Below the pieces are notes generated by a model that was given only the letters and a program-made list of their open reading frames with translations, did not search any database and was not told where the DNA came from. Below, in pieces: positions 49,572 through 61,737 of a stretch of DNA of 64,000 nt (position 1 is the stretch's first letter; every line of letters starts with the position of its first letter). The position numbers were made by a program, and so were the translations under genes. The DNA is from Paraburkholderia diazotrophica (GTDB lineage: Bacteria; Pseudomonadota; Gammaproteobacteria; Burkholderiales; Burkholderiaceae). Where the stretch lies: NCBI RefSeq assembly GCF_900108945.1, contig NZ_FNYE01000012.1, forward strand, positions 62,001-126,000, in the 5' to 3' direction.

Positions 49572-50846
49572 ATGTCATCGACGCCCCTTCGTGTCTTCCT
49601 GCTGTTCTCCGCCGGTTACTTCGTCTCGTATGTTTTTCGGGGCGTGAACCTCGGCTTTGCGCCGCTGATCACGCATGAGTTGGGACTCACGGCCACCGAT
49701 CTCGGCTTGCTGACCAGTCTCTATTTCCTCGGCTTCGCGGGTGCTCAACTGCCGGCGGGCGTCCTGCTCGACCATTACGGCCCGCGTCGCGTGACGGCGG
49801 GCATGCTGGTCTTCGCCGCCGCGGGCATCGGCGTGTTCGGCGCGGCGCACAGTGTCGGCGCGATGATGGCGGGGCGGCTGCTGATCGGCGTAGGCGTGTC
49901 GGTGTGCCTGGGCGCGGCGTTCAAGGCGCTCGCGCAGCACTTTCCGGCCGCGCGCCTGCCGTTGATGAACGGGCTCGTGATGGCCGTCGGCGGTTTGGGC
50001 GGCGTCGTCGTCGGCTCTCCGTTGACGTGGGTGCTGACGTTCGCGAGTTGGCGCGCCGTCTGTTTCGCGCTCGTCGTCCTGACGATCATCGTGGCGGCGC
50101 TGCTGTGGATGTTCGCGCCCGAAAAGAAGGAGGCTCGCCACCAGGCGGGTCTCGTCAGCCAGTTCAAGGGCACGTGGCACATTCTGCGCAGCGCGGCGTT
50201 CTGGAAAATCGGGTCGTTCTCGGTCGTCACGCAAGGTGTGTTCTACGCGATGCAGTCGTTGTGGGTCGGTGCGTGGTTGCGCGACGTATCGGGCTTTCAG
50301 CCGCACGAGGCGGCGGCGCTCGTCTCGGTGCTGGGCTTCGCGATGATGGCGGGCTGCGTGGGCTTCGGCGCGGCGGCGCGCAGCATGGAGCGGCGCGGGC
50401 TGTCGCTGTATGCGTTTTGCGGCGTGGGGATGGCGCTTTTCGTCGTCACGCAACTTTTGATCATCCTGCGCGCGCCGCTGCCGGCGGGTCTGCTGTGGGC
50501 GGCTTATGGGATTTTCGGCGGCGTGGGCATTCTGAGTTACGCGGTACTCGCGCGCCATTTTCCGTCGCATCTGATCGGCCGTGCGAATACGACGCTGACG
50601 CTGATTATTTTTCTGCTGATCTTCGGTTTTCAGATCGGCGTGGGCGCGGTGCTGTCGATGTGGACACCCGTCGGCGGCCACTATCCGCCCGTCGCGCATC
50701 TGACGGCGTGGGGGATTCTCGTCGCGCTTCAGCTGGCAAGCGCCGTCTGGTATGTGCTGCCGAGCCGCGTGCTCGCGAAAAGCCCTTCGCACATCCACGG
50801 TGAGCGCCAACCGCACGGCTCGCAGGCGTATTCTGACATTGAATGA
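49572..50846 (+). CDS. MFS transporter
   Basis: Major facilitator superfamily transporter of 424 residues with about twelve membrane segments. The MFS signature between helices 2 and 3 is visible (GVLLDHYGPRRVTAG), and the helix-rich pattern has a central cytoplasmic loop around residues 185-205. The N-terminus RVFLLFSAGYFVSYVFRGVN resembles the group that includes nitrate/cyanate or sugar-acid permeases, but the substrate cannot be read from the sequence. It stands alone between the mltD terminator and the carA leader. The last 25 residues are polar. Confidence 0.9.
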   Translation: MSSTPLRVFLLFSAGYFVSYVFRGVNLGFAPLITHELGLTATDLGLLTSLYFLGFAGAQLPAGVLLDHYGPRRVTAGMLVFAAAGIGVFGAAHSVGAMMAGRLLIGVGVSVCLGAAFKALAQHFPAARLPLMNGLVMAVGGLGGVVVGSPLTWVLTFASWRAVCFALVVLTIIVAALLWMFAPEKKEARHQAGLVSQFKGTWHILRSAAFWKIGSFSVVTQGVFYAMQSLWVGAWLRDVSGFQPHEAAALVSVLGFAMMAGCVGFGAAARSMERRGLSLYAFCGVGMALFVVTQLLIILRAPLPAGLLWAAYGIFGGVGILSYAVLARHFPSHLIGRANTTLTLIIFLLIFGFQIGVGAVLSMWTPVGGHYPPVAHLTAWGILVALQLASAVWYVLPSRVLAKSPSHIHGERQPHGSQAYSDIE

Positions 50847-51279
50847 AACGGCCATGCGGGCCGCGTCGATCGCAAGTGCATCGCCCCTGCCGGGCTTGTA
50901 TAGGCCGCGTCGGCCCGGTTGCCGCCCATCTCGGATTTGAAGAGAAGGGTCATTTCAGGCTATAATTTCAAGGTTTGAGCTTATCAACCCGCACCCTAGC
51001 GCCTACCTCTCCTACACCGTTCATCCGCCGCGTATCGTAGTCAACCCGGTAGTAGTTCCGCTCAAGCTTTCGTGAACGCACCGGCTACCGTCGCCAGCGG
51101 CCCGCAGACAGCCAATCCGCCTACACAATGGGCCGATTGCACGTCTGCAGTGCCCGCCGCGATGCCACGAACAGCGACACGTGAGCGAGCCTGCGCGCGC
51201 ATCATCCGATGCGCCTCGCTGCGGCCCGCACGGTCGGATAGACAGGTCGGCAACAGGGTGCTCCCCCAAGGAGTCTCCC
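50847..51279 (+). other. carA leader region
   Basis: No convincing gene is seen in these 433 bases. A good promoter lies at 50937-50966, so the carA message would have a leader of about 305 nt. Within it GCGCATC/GATGCGC (51197-51214) forms a perfect 7-bp hairpin extended by GCGAG/CTCGC (51185-51189, 51215-51219). TTGAGC at 50975 can pair with GCTCAA at 51060. No known pyrimidine or arginine riboswitch or leader peptide is recognised. Confidence 0.55.
50937..50966 (+). promoter_or_regulatory. Promoter of carA-carB
   Basis: TTGAAG (50937-50942) and a perfect TATAAT (50961-50966) are separated by 18 bases. It lies about 90 bp downstream of the MFS transporter gene and points to carA. Confidence 0.7.
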
Positions 51280-52434
51280 GTGTTGCCGTCATTTTCTCCC
51301 GCTCTTCTCGCGCTCGCCGACGGCACGGTCTTTCGCGGCTACTCGATCGGCGCGCCCGGTCATACGATCGGCGAAGTCGTTTTCAATACGGCCATCACCG
51401 GCTATCAGGAAATCCTGACCGACCCCAGCTACGCGCGCCAGATCGTCACGCTGACGTATCCGCACATCGGCAATGTCGGTGTGAATGCCGAAGACGTCGA
51501 AGCCACGAAAGTCCATGCCGCCGGCCTGATCATCCGTGATCTGCCTGTGCTCGCGTCGAACTTCCGCATGGAGCGCTCGCTCCCGGATTACCTGAAGGCC
51601 GAAGGCGTCGTCGCAATCGCCGGTATCGACACCCGCAAGCTCACGCGCGTGCTGCGCGACAAGGGCGCGCAAAACGGCGCGATTCTCGCAGGCTCCGATG
51701 ACGAAGCGAAGGCAATCGAACTCGCTCGCTCATTCCCGGGCCTCGCGGGCATGGACCTCGCGAAGGTCGTGTCGACGCAAAAGCCGTACGAGTGGAAGCA
51801 GACGGAATGGCGTCTCGGCAGCGGCTACGGCATGCAGAACACGCCGCGCTATCGCGTTGTCGCGTTCGACTACGGCGTGAAGTACAACATCCTGCGGATG
51901 CTCGCAGAACGCGGCTGCCACGTCACGGTGCTGCCGGCGCAAGCAACGGCAGCCGATGCGCTCGCGCTGAATCCGGACGGCATCTTCCTGTCGAATGGCC
52001 CTGGCGACCCGGAGCCGTGCGATTACGCAATCGCCGCAACCCGCGAGTTCATCGAGCGCGGCATTCCGACGTTCGGCATCTGCCTCGGCCATCAGATCAT
52101 GGGTCTCGCTGTCGGCGCGAAGACGATGAAGATGAAGACGGGCCACCACGGCGCGAACCATCCGGTGAAGGATCTCGACGACGGCCGCGTCGTGATCACG
52201 TCGCAGAACCACGGCTTCGCAGTCGACGCCAATACGCTGCCCGCCAACGCAAAGGTCACGCACGTATCGCTGTTCGACGGCACGCTGCAAGGCTTCGCGC
52301 TGACGGACAAGCCGGCGTTCTGCTTCCAGGGCCACCCGGAAGCGTCGCCCGGTCCGCACGATATCGCATATCTCTTCGATCGCTTCACTGCGTTGATGGA
52401 CCAGCAGAAGGGCAAGAAGTCGGCGGCGGCGTAA
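51280..52434 (+). CDS. carA: Carbamoyl-phosphate synthase small subunit
   Basis: Glutamine amidotransferase subunit that supplies ammonia to CarB for carbamoyl phosphate, the shared precursor of arginine and pyrimidines. The 384-residue protein has the class I GATase domain with nucleophile Cys268 (GICLGHQ) and His352/Glu354 (CFQGHPEASPGPHD). The N-terminal domain shows VFNTAITGYQEILTDPSY. The start is GTG at 51280, six bases after AAGGAG; upstream in-frame ATG 51181 would add 33 residues of non-family sequence. The gap to carB is 163 bp and contains a nested hairpin. Confidence 0.96.
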   Translation: MLPSFSPALLALADGTVFRGYSIGAPGHTIGEVVFNTAITGYQEILTDPSYARQIVTLTYPHIGNVGVNAEDVEATKVHAAGLIIRDLPVLASNFRMERSLPDYLKAEGVVAIAGIDTRKLTRVLRDKGAQNGAILAGSDDEAKAIELARSFPGLAGMDLAKVVSTQKPYEWKQTEWRLGSGYGMQNTPRYRVVAFDYGVKYNILRMLAERGCHVTVLPAQATAADALALNPDGIFLSNGPGDPEPCDYAIAATREFIERGIPTFGICLGHQIMGLAVGAKTMKMKTGHHGANHPVKDLDDGRVVITSQNHGFAVDANTLPANAKVTHVSLFDGTLQGFALTDKPAFCFQGHPEASPGPHDIAYLFDRFTALMDQQKGKKSAAA

Positions 52435-52492
52435 GCGTCGAGAGCAGCGCCGGCAGCAGCCGCTCGCGAACAGCGATAGAAGATAGAAAAGA

Positions 52493-52559
52493 GCGCGCCC
52501 CGCGACGCCGAACGGCTGGCCCATTTGGGCCAGGTCCGAACGACACACCGCCGGCGCGC
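52493..52559 (+). promoter_or_regulatory. Nested hairpin between carA and carB
   Basis: An outer stem GCGCGCC/GGCGCGC (52493-52499, 52553-52559) encloses an inner perfect 8-bp hairpin CTGGCCCA/TGGGCCAG (52516-52533). No T-run follows, so a terminator is unlikely. It may stabilise the mRNA or set the CarA to CarB ratio; this is inference. Confidence 0.4.
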
Positions 52560-52597
52560 CAACGGAAAGAACTCAGGAATACATTAGCGAGAGCGTT

Positions 52598-55852
<3,255 letters not shown>

Positions 55853-55876
55853 GGCTTCAGAGTTCTGTCCAAGACG

Positions 55877-55976
55877 TAAGTGCCGCGGTTAAGCGGCGTC
55901 CCTGAGGTGCCAGATCGGGCTTTGCGCCACGCTCCAGCGCCGGTATGGGATGCACTTAACCGCGGTGATTTTTTTT
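55877..55976 (+). promoter_or_regulatory. Attenuator-like structured leader of greA
   Basis: TGCCGCGGTTAAG (55881-55893) can pair with CTTAACCGCGGTG (55955-55967) in a 13-bp stem with two wobble pairs, followed by A and a run of eight T (55969-55976), 29 bases before the greA ATG. Inside, CGGCG/CGCCG (55894-55898, 55938-55942) and GGTGC/GCGCC form further stem tiers. TAAGTGC (55877-55883) can instead pair with GCACTTA (55952-55958), which overlaps and excludes the outer stem. The element may be the carB terminator, an attenuator of greA, or the source of a small RNA like GraL of E. coli. Confidence 0.6.
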
Positions 55977-56005
55977 ATGGCTGTTTTTTGCCACAAGAGC
56001 TGTTT

Positions 56006-56482
56006 ATGAGCACTATTCCATTGACGAAGCGCGGCGCAGATCAGCTGCGCGACGAGTTGCAGCGCCTCAAGTCGGTCGAACGTCCCGCCGTCATCAGTTC
56101 GATTGCGGAAGCGCGCGCCCAAGGTGACTTGTCGGAAAACGCCGAGTACGACGCTGCGAAAGAAAAGCAGGGCTTTATCGAAGGCCGTATCGCTGAAATC
56201 GAATCGAAGCTGGCAGCGGCGCAAATCATCGATCCCGCCGCGCTCGAGGCCGATGGCCGCGTCGTGTTTGCCGCCACGGTCGATCTGGAAGATCTGGATT
56301 CGGGCAATGAGGTGACTTATCAGATCGTCGGCGACGACGAAGCCGATCTCGAGCACGGCCTCATCTCCGTCAGCTCGCCGATTGCGCGCGCGCTGATCGG
56401 CAAGTCGGAGGGCGATGTCGCGGCGGTGCAGGCGCCGGGCGGCGTGCGCGAGTACGAAATCATCGCGGTCCGCTACGTCTGA
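56006..56482 (+). CDS. greA: Transcription elongation factor GreA
   Basis: Binds the secondary channel of RNA polymerase and stimulates cleavage of backtracked RNA. The 158-residue protein begins MSTIPLTKRGADQLRDEL, followed by the N-terminal coiled coil whose tip contains DLSENAEYDAAKEKQ with the two catalytic acidic residues. The C-terminal FKBP-like domain includes ISVSSPIARALIGKSEGD. The start at 56006 is set by the family; an upstream in-frame start at 55880 would lie inside the leader hairpin. Only a weak AAGAG precedes the ATG. The DUF4149 gene follows after 10 bp. Confidence 0.97.
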   Translation: MSTIPLTKRGADQLRDELQRLKSVERPAVISSIAEARAQGDLSENAEYDAAKEKQGFIEGRIAEIESKLAAAQIIDPAALEADGRVVFAATVDLEDLDSGNEVTYQIVGDDEADLEHGLISVSSPIARALIGKSEGDVAAVQAPGGVREYEIIAVRYV

Positions 56483-56492
56483 GGCTGCTGTC

Positions 56493-57008
56493 GTGTCTTC
56501 GATGCCGCATCGTCTGTTCAGGCTGCTCACCGTCATTTGGGTCGGCAGTTTGCTGACGATCGGCTATGCGGTGGCGCCCGTGCTGTTCACGTCGCTCGAC
56601 CGGATGACGGCGGGCGCGGTCGCGGCGCAGCTGTTCCGGATCGAAGGCGTGATCGGCGTGGTATGCGGCGTATTGCTGCTCGCGCTGTGCAATGTGCTGA
56701 TCCGGCGCGGCGGCGATGCGTATCGGCGTCTGCGCTGGCTGATCGCCGGCATGCTGGTCTGCGTGCTGGTTGGTTACTTCGCGCTGCAGCCGTTTATGAA
56801 TGCGCTGCGCATCGCTGCGCAGGAAGCAGGCACGGACGTCGGCCACTCCGTTTATGCAAGCCGTTTCGGCATGCTGCACGGCGTGTCGAGCGTGTTCTAT
56901 CTGATCGAAAGTCTGTTGGGCATCGTGCTCGCGTGGAAATTGCCGGCGGGCTCGAATCTCGTGGCGGAGCAGGGCGCGGGGCGCGTCGCGGGCAGGACGG
57001 CTGGGTAA
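56493..57008 (+). CDS. DUF4149 family membrane protein
   Basis: Membrane protein of 171 residues with four predicted membrane segments (about residues 8-27, 47-65, 77-95 and 122-143), matching the DUF4149 family. Its function is unknown. Conserved-looking features are WVGSLLTIGYAVAPVLF at the N-terminus and the SRFGMLHGVSSVFYL segment near the last helix. The start is GTG at 56493, eight bases after GAGG; ATG at 56502 is the alternative but is too far from the ribosome binding site. It is probably co-transcribed with greA. The last 20 residues are polar and Gly/Arg-rich. Confidence 0.82.
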   Translation: MSSMPHRLFRLLTVIWVGSLLTIGYAVAPVLFTSLDRMTAGAVAAQLFRIEGVIGVVCGVLLLALCNVLIRRGGDAYRRLRWLIAGMLVCVLVGYFALQPFMNALRIAAQEAGTDVGHSVYASRFGMLHGVSSVFYLIESLLGIVLAWKLPAGSNLVAEQGAGRVAGRTAG

Positions 57009-57166
57009 GCTGCTCAGCAGGCGAACTTGGCCCGCAAGGCTGATTGACGTTCGCAAGTCCCCCACGGAGCGCGGCCGATCGCCGCATGAGGCGACGGCCT
57101 GCAATCGCGGGTCGAATAGCACAGTCCAAGTGACGATTCGGATCGCCGCGCCACTCCACTCCAGAT

Positions 57167-57703
57167 TTACTTCGTCTGATGCATGCGCTTTGCGCTCGTC
57201 TGGCGTTTCTTCGCTTTCTTGATGTTGCCGCCAGCCGTCACGCGCTCGTTGCCGCGCACGAGTACTTTTTGCGGCTTCGGACGGCGCATCGGGTTGTCGG
57301 TCGCCTTGATGACCTTGACGACGCGCGGCGCGGCGCCTTTCTTCGCCGGCTCTTCCGAGATGGCCTCACGCGCGCTCGGCAGCGCGGCGCGCTTCGATTT
57401 TGCAGCAGGTGCTCGTTCGGCCCGCGTCGATTCGGGCTTCCAGATCACGAGCAGCTTGCCGATATGCTGGATGGGTGCCGCATTCAGCTGATCGCAGATC
57501 TCTTCGTAAATTGCGACGCGCTCTTCGCGTTCGTCGCCGAATACGCGGATCTTGATCAGCTGGTGCGCCTTCAGATTGACCTTGATTTCGGCCAGCACAG
57601 CGTCGGTCAGCCCTTCGGCGCCGACGATCACGACCGGCTTGAGTGCGTGAGCCTGGGAGCGCAATTCGGCGCGTTGTTCGGAAGAAACTTTGAGGGCTGG
57701 CAT
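57167..57703 (-). CDS. yhbY: YhbY family RNA-binding protein with basic tail
   Basis: CRM-domain protein associated with 50S ribosome precursors. Residues 1-95 form the YhbY fold, with RSQAHALKPVVIVGAEGLTDAVLAEI (in two parts) and LIKIRVFGDERE. The remaining 80 residues are a basic Lys/Arg/Ala-rich tail (for example KKAKKRQTSAKRMHQTK), making it nearly twice as long as E. coli YhbY (97). The tail may increase RNA binding. In E. coli yhbY is divergent from rlmE-ftsH, and the same arrangement is present here. Confidence 0.93.
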   Translation of the reverse strand: MPALKVSSEQRAELRSQAHALKPVVIVGAEGLTDAVLAEIKVNLKAHQLIKIRVFGDEREERVAIYEEICDQLNAAPIQHIGKLLVIWKPESTRAERAPAAKSKRAALPSAREAISEEPAKKGAAPRVVKVIKATDNPMRRPKPQKVLVRGNERVTAGGNIKKAKKRQTSAKRMHQTK

Positions 57704-57963
57704 GGAAAGTTGAAGACTCGACTAAAATGGCATCGCCTGCGGCTCGGACCCGTCGGTCCGCAATTCAGCGAGGCGCGCGCGAGAAAAAGAAAACTGCGCA
57801 GATAACTGCGATGAACACGGCGCTGGCGTCAGCATGAACAGGACGGCAGCGCGGACCGCAAGCAGAATCACGAGCGCGGAAGACGGCTAGGCCGCAGCCG
57901 CGCAAATTAAACGCGTATTATCCGCTAAAAGCGCAGCATCACGTAGCAAGAGTTCAACGTTTA

Positions 57964-58626
57964 ATGGCAAAAAACCGCTTCAACCAGTCGTGGCTGCACG
58001 ACCACATCAACGATCCGTACGTAAAAATGGCGCAGCGGGAGGGTTATCGCGCCCGCGCAGCCTATAAGCTGAAGGAAATCGACGAGCAGGACAAGCTGAT
58101 CCGCCCCGGCCAGATCATCGTCGATCTGGGCGCGGCGCCCGGCAGCTGGAGCCAGTACGTGCGCAACAAGCTTGCGCAGGGCAAGCACCGCGACGCGCAA
58201 CGCGAAGGCGGGATCGACGGCACAATCATCGCGCTCGATCTGCTGCCGATGGAGCCGATCGCCGACGTGCACTTCATCCAGGGCGACTTCCGCGAGGACG
58301 ATGTCCTCCAGCAATTGGAGGAATTCGTCGGAGATCGCGCGGTTGATCTTGTAATTTCGGATATGGCGCCCAACCTGTCCGGAGTGGCGGTGGCGGACGC
58401 AGCGCGAATCGAGCATGTATGCGACCTCGCACTGGAATTCGCCCAAAACCACCTGAAACCCGATGGTGCCCTTTTAGTCAAATGCTTTCACGGCAGCGGT
58501 TATAGCCAGATTGTCGAAAAGTTCAAGCACCAGTTTAAGACGGTGGGCGCGCGCAAGCCGAAAGCATCCCGGGACAAGTCGTCCGAGACGTTTATTTTGG
58601 GCAAGCATCTGAAACGGCCACGTTGA
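57964..58626 (+). CDS. rlmE: 23S rRNA 2'-O-methyltransferase RlmE (FtsJ)
   Basis: Methylates the 2'-OH of U2552 in the A-loop of 23S rRNA. The 220-residue protein has SAM motif I VDLGAAPGSWSQ and the K-D-K-E catalytic tetrad: Lys35 (AAYKL), Asp133 (LVISDMAPN), Lys173 (LLVKCFHG) and Glu208 (SSETFILG). An insertion of about ten residues (GKHRDAQREGG) follows motif I compared with E. coli. The start ATG at 57964 directly precedes the conserved N-terminus. ftsH follows after 186 bp, the classical pair. Confidence 0.96.
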   Translation: MAKNRFNQSWLHDHINDPYVKMAQREGYRARAAYKLKEIDEQDKLIRPGQIIVDLGAAPGSWSQYVRNKLAQGKHRDAQREGGIDGTIIALDLLPMEPIADVHFIQGDFREDDVLQQLEEFVGDRAVDLVISDMAPNLSGVAVADAARIEHVCDLALEFAQNHLKPDGALLVKCFHGSGYSQIVEKFKHQFKTVGARKPKASRDKSSETFILGKHLKRPR

Positions 58627-58812
58627 AAAAGGGTCCAGTGATATGTGAGCCCGCATTCCGGTACGCCGGAAAATAAGAGCGCTGAGATTGCGCGGTACGC
58701 TATTTATGCGGTAGTGAATGCTTATGGCAGGGGTCCCCGGAAGGGATTAGAATGCCTGAGTGGTGCCGCAAGGCAAATGTAGGCGCTTGTCTATGAGTGA
58801 AGGAGTGGTGCT

Positions 58813-60702
58813 TTGAACAACAACATGTTTTCGAAAGCAGCAGTGTGGCTGGTAATCGCACTGGTGCTGTTTACGGTGTTCAAGCAGTTCGACAAGCCCC
58901 GTGTCCAGGAAGGCGTTTCTTATTCGCAGTTCATGGACGACGCGAAAAGCGGCAAGGTCAAGAGCGTGATCGTCCAGGGGCGCAACCTCACGGTGACGCC
59001 AGCGGACGGTCAGAAATATCAGATCGTGTCGCCGGGCGACATCTGGATGGTCGGCGACCTGATGAAGTATGGCGTGCAGGTCAGCGGCAAGGCCGATGAC
59101 GAGCCGAACGCGCTGGTGTCCGCGCTGTATTACCTCGGGCCGACGATCCTGATCATCGGGTTCTGGTTCTACATGATGAGGCAGATGCAGGGAGGCGGGA
59201 AAGGCGGTGCCTTCTCGTTCGGTAAATCCCGGGCGCGTCTCATCGATGAGAACAACAACGCGATCAACTTCTCAGATGTCGCTGGCTGCGACGAGGCCAA
59301 GGAAGAAGTCTCTGAACTGGTCGACTTCCTGCGCGACCCGCAGAAGTTCCAGAAGCTGGGCGGCCGCATCCCGCGCGGCGTGCTGCTGGTCGGCCCGCCG
59401 GGAACGGGTAAGACGCTGCTGGCGCGCGCCATCGCCGGTGAAGCAAAGGTGCCGTTCTTCAGCATTTCGGGTTCGGACTTCGTCGAAATGTTCGTCGGCG
59501 TGGGCGCGGCCCGCGTGCGCGACATGTTCGAGCAGGCGAAGAAGCACGCACCCTGCATCGTGTTCATCGACGAAATCGACGCGGTGGGCCGTCATCGCGG
59601 CGCCGGCATGGGCGGCGGCAATGACGAACGCGAACAGACGCTGAACCAGATGCTCGTCGAAATGGATGGCTTCGAGGCGAACTCGGGTGTAATCGTGATT
59701 GCTGCGACGAACCGTTCCGATGTGCTGGACAAGGCGCTGCTGCGTCCGGGCCGTTTCGACCGCCAGGTGTATGTTGGTCTGCCCGATATCCGTGGCCGCG
59801 AGCACATCATGAAGGTGCACCTGCGCAAGGTGCCGATTGCGAACGATGTCGACGCAGCGGTAATCGCGCGCGGCACGCCGGGCTTCTCGGGCGCCGACCT
59901 CGCGAACCTCGTGAACGAAGCGGCGCTGTTCGCCGCGCGTCGCGGCAAGCGTATCGTCGAAATGCAGGACTTCGAAGACGCGAAGGACAAGATCTTCATG
60001 GGTCCGGAGCGCAAGTCGGCGGTGATCCGTGAAGACGCGAAGCGCGCGACGGCTTACCACGAGTCGGGCCACGCAGTGATCGCAAAGCTGCTGCCGAAGG
60101 CCGACCCCGTGCACAAGGTCACGATCATTCCGCGCGGCCGTGCGCTGGGCGTGACGTGGCAGTTGCCGGAGCACGACAACGAAACGTATTCGAAGGATTA
60201 TCTGCTGGATCGTCTCGCCATTCTGTTCGGCGGTCGCGTTGCGGAAGAACTGTTCCTGAACCTGATCAGCACGGGCGCATCGGACGACTTCAACAAGGCG
60301 ACGTCCACGGCGCGCGCGATGGTCGCCCGTTTCGGCATGACCGACGCGCTTGGACCGATGGTCTATGTCGACGACGAGAACGACCAGTCGCCGTTCGGCC
60401 GCGGCTTCACGCGTTCGATTTCGGAGGCGACGCAACAGAAGGTCGATTCGGAAATCCGTCGCGTGCTCGACGAGCAGTACAACCTCGCGAAGCGTTTGCT
60501 GGAAGAGAACCGCGACAAGGTCGAAGCGATGACCGCCGCGCTGATGGAATGGGAAACGATCGACGCCGATCAGATCAACGACATCATGGCGGGCCGTCCG
60601 CCGCGCTCGCCGAAGAGCACGCCGTCTCCCGGCGATGCATCGTCGGGTGGCAGCAGCCCGGGCGCGGAAGTGAAGCCGGGCAGCGCGACCGCTCCTGCTT
60701 GA
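58813..60702 (+). CDS. ftsH: ATP-dependent zinc metalloprotease FtsH
   Basis: Membrane-anchored AAA+ protease that degrades misfolded membrane proteins, LpxC and sigma-32 in relatives. The 629-residue protein has two membrane segments (about residues 6-24 and 104-122) around a periplasmic part. The ATPase has Walker A GPPGTGKT (194-201), pore motif FVG (228), Walker B VFIDEID and SRH region RPGRFDR. The zinc site is HESGH (416-420). The C-terminal 35 residues are Ser/Gly/Pro-rich. The start is TTG at 58813, seven bases after AGGAG; ATG at 58825 is a possible alternative. folP and glmM follow as in E. coli. Confidence 0.97.
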   Translation: MNNNMFSKAAVWLVIALVLFTVFKQFDKPRVQEGVSYSQFMDDAKSGKVKSVIVQGRNLTVTPADGQKYQIVSPGDIWMVGDLMKYGVQVSGKADDEPNALVSALYYLGPTILIIGFWFYMMRQMQGGGKGGAFSFGKSRARLIDENNNAINFSDVAGCDEAKEEVSELVDFLRDPQKFQKLGGRIPRGVLLVGPPGTGKTLLARAIAGEAKVPFFSISGSDFVEMFVGVGAARVRDMFEQAKKHAPCIVFIDEIDAVGRHRGAGMGGGNDEREQTLNQMLVEMDGFEANSGVIVIAATNRSDVLDKALLRPGRFDRQVYVGLPDIRGREHIMKVHLRKVPIANDVDAAVIARGTPGFSGADLANLVNEAALFAARRGKRIVEMQDFEDAKDKIFMGPERKSAVIREDAKRATAYHESGHAVIAKLLPKADPVHKVTIIPRGRALGVTWQLPEHDNETYSKDYLLDRLAILFGGRVAEELFLNLISTGASDDFNKATSTARAMVARFGMTDALGPMVYVDDENDQSPFGRGFTRSISEATQQKVDSEIRRVLDEQYNLAKRLLEENRDKVEAMTAALMEWETIDADQINDIMAGRPPRSPKSTPSPGDASSGGSSPGAEVKPGSATAPA

Positions 60703-60723
60703 TGACGGGTTGAGTCGTTTATA

Positions 60724-60754
60724 CGGGCCGGTGTGCTGCACACCGGCCCGTTTT
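60724..60754 (+). terminator. Terminator after ftsH
   Basis: CGGGCCGGTGTG (60724-60735) and CACACCGGCCCG (60739-60750) form a perfect 12-bp stem around CTG, followed by TTTT. It lies 21 bp after the ftsH stop and 70 bp before folP, so folP-glmM probably depend on partial read-through or a separate promoter. Confidence 0.88.
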
Positions 60755-60823
60755 CATTTCTAATGCTGCTACGCGCAGCGCGGTTTTGTCGCGATCCCCA
60801 CTAACTTCTTCGTAGTACGTCTC

Positions 60824-61708
60824 GTGTCAAACGCCGATTCCCCGCTTTTTCCGATCCCCGAACCGCTTCAATGCGGCCGATTCACGCTGTCGTTCGAACG
60901 CCCGCTCGTGATGGGCATCCTGAACGTCACACCTGATTCCTTTTCTGACGGCGGCCGATACGTGCTGCGCGGTGAGGCGCTGCGCCAGGCGGAGTGCATG
61001 CTGCTCGACGGCGCCGATATCATCGACGTCGGCGGCGAGTCGACGCGCCCTGGGGCGCCGCCTGTACCGCTCGACGAGGAACTGGAGCGCGTGATCCCGC
61101 TCGTCGAGCAGTTGCGCGACGCGAACGTTCCGCTCTCCGTCGATACCTATAAGCCCGAAGTGATGCGCCATGCGCTGGCTGCAGGTGCTGATCTGATCAA
61201 TGATATCTGGGGCTTTCGGATGCCCGGCGCGATCGACGCTGTCCGCGACAGTCAGTGTGGTCTGTGCGTGATGCACATGCTCGGCGACCCGCAAACGATG
61301 CAGGCGAAGGAGCCCGTCTACAACAACGTCGTGGCCGATATCCGTGCGTTCCTCGACGAGCGTGTCAAGACTATCCTGGACGCTGGCGTTGCGAAAAATC
61401 GCATCAGCGTTGATCCAGGATTCGGATTTGGGAAGACGGTCGATCATAATTACGCGCTGCTTGCGCATCTGCCGCAGATCGCGCCGATCGTCGGCATGCC
61501 GCTGCCCATTCTGGCCGGCATGTCGCGCAAGTCGATGCTCGGAGCGGTCGTGAACCGGCCCGCGCCGGAGCGGATGGCGGCGAGCGTCGCTGCCGCCGTG
61601 TGCGCAGCCGAACGGGGCGCCGCGATCATCCGCGTGCATGATGTCGCGCAGACGGTAGATGCACTGAAAGTTTGGGCAGCGACGCGCGACGCGGCGCGAC
61701 GTGCCTGA
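60824..61708 (+). CDS. folP: Dihydropteroate synthase
   Basis: Condenses p-aminobenzoate with dihydropterin pyrophosphate in folate synthesis and is the sulfonamide target. The 294-residue TIM-barrel protein has the pterin/phosphate loop MGILNVTPDSFSDGG, DIIDVGGESTRPGAPP and DPGFGFGKTVDHN, all typical. The start is GTG at 60824; no ATG fits better. The C-terminus is Arg/Ala-rich. It overlaps no neighbour and is followed by glmM after 29 bp, the folP-glmM pair being conserved in proteobacteria. Confidence 0.96.
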   Translation: MSNADSPLFPIPEPLQCGRFTLSFERPLVMGILNVTPDSFSDGGRYVLRGEALRQAECMLLDGADIIDVGGESTRPGAPPVPLDEELERVIPLVEQLRDANVPLSVDTYKPEVMRHALAAGADLINDIWGFRMPGAIDAVRDSQCGLCVMHMLGDPQTMQAKEPVYNNVVADIRAFLDERVKTILDAGVAKNRISVDPGFGFGKTVDHNYALLAHLPQIAPIVGMPLPILAGMSRKSMLGAVVNRPAPERMAASVAAAVCAAERGAAIIRVHDVAQTVDALKVWAATRDAARRA

Positions 61709-61737
61709 TCTCCACGCTAGGGAAGGAACAGAACACT

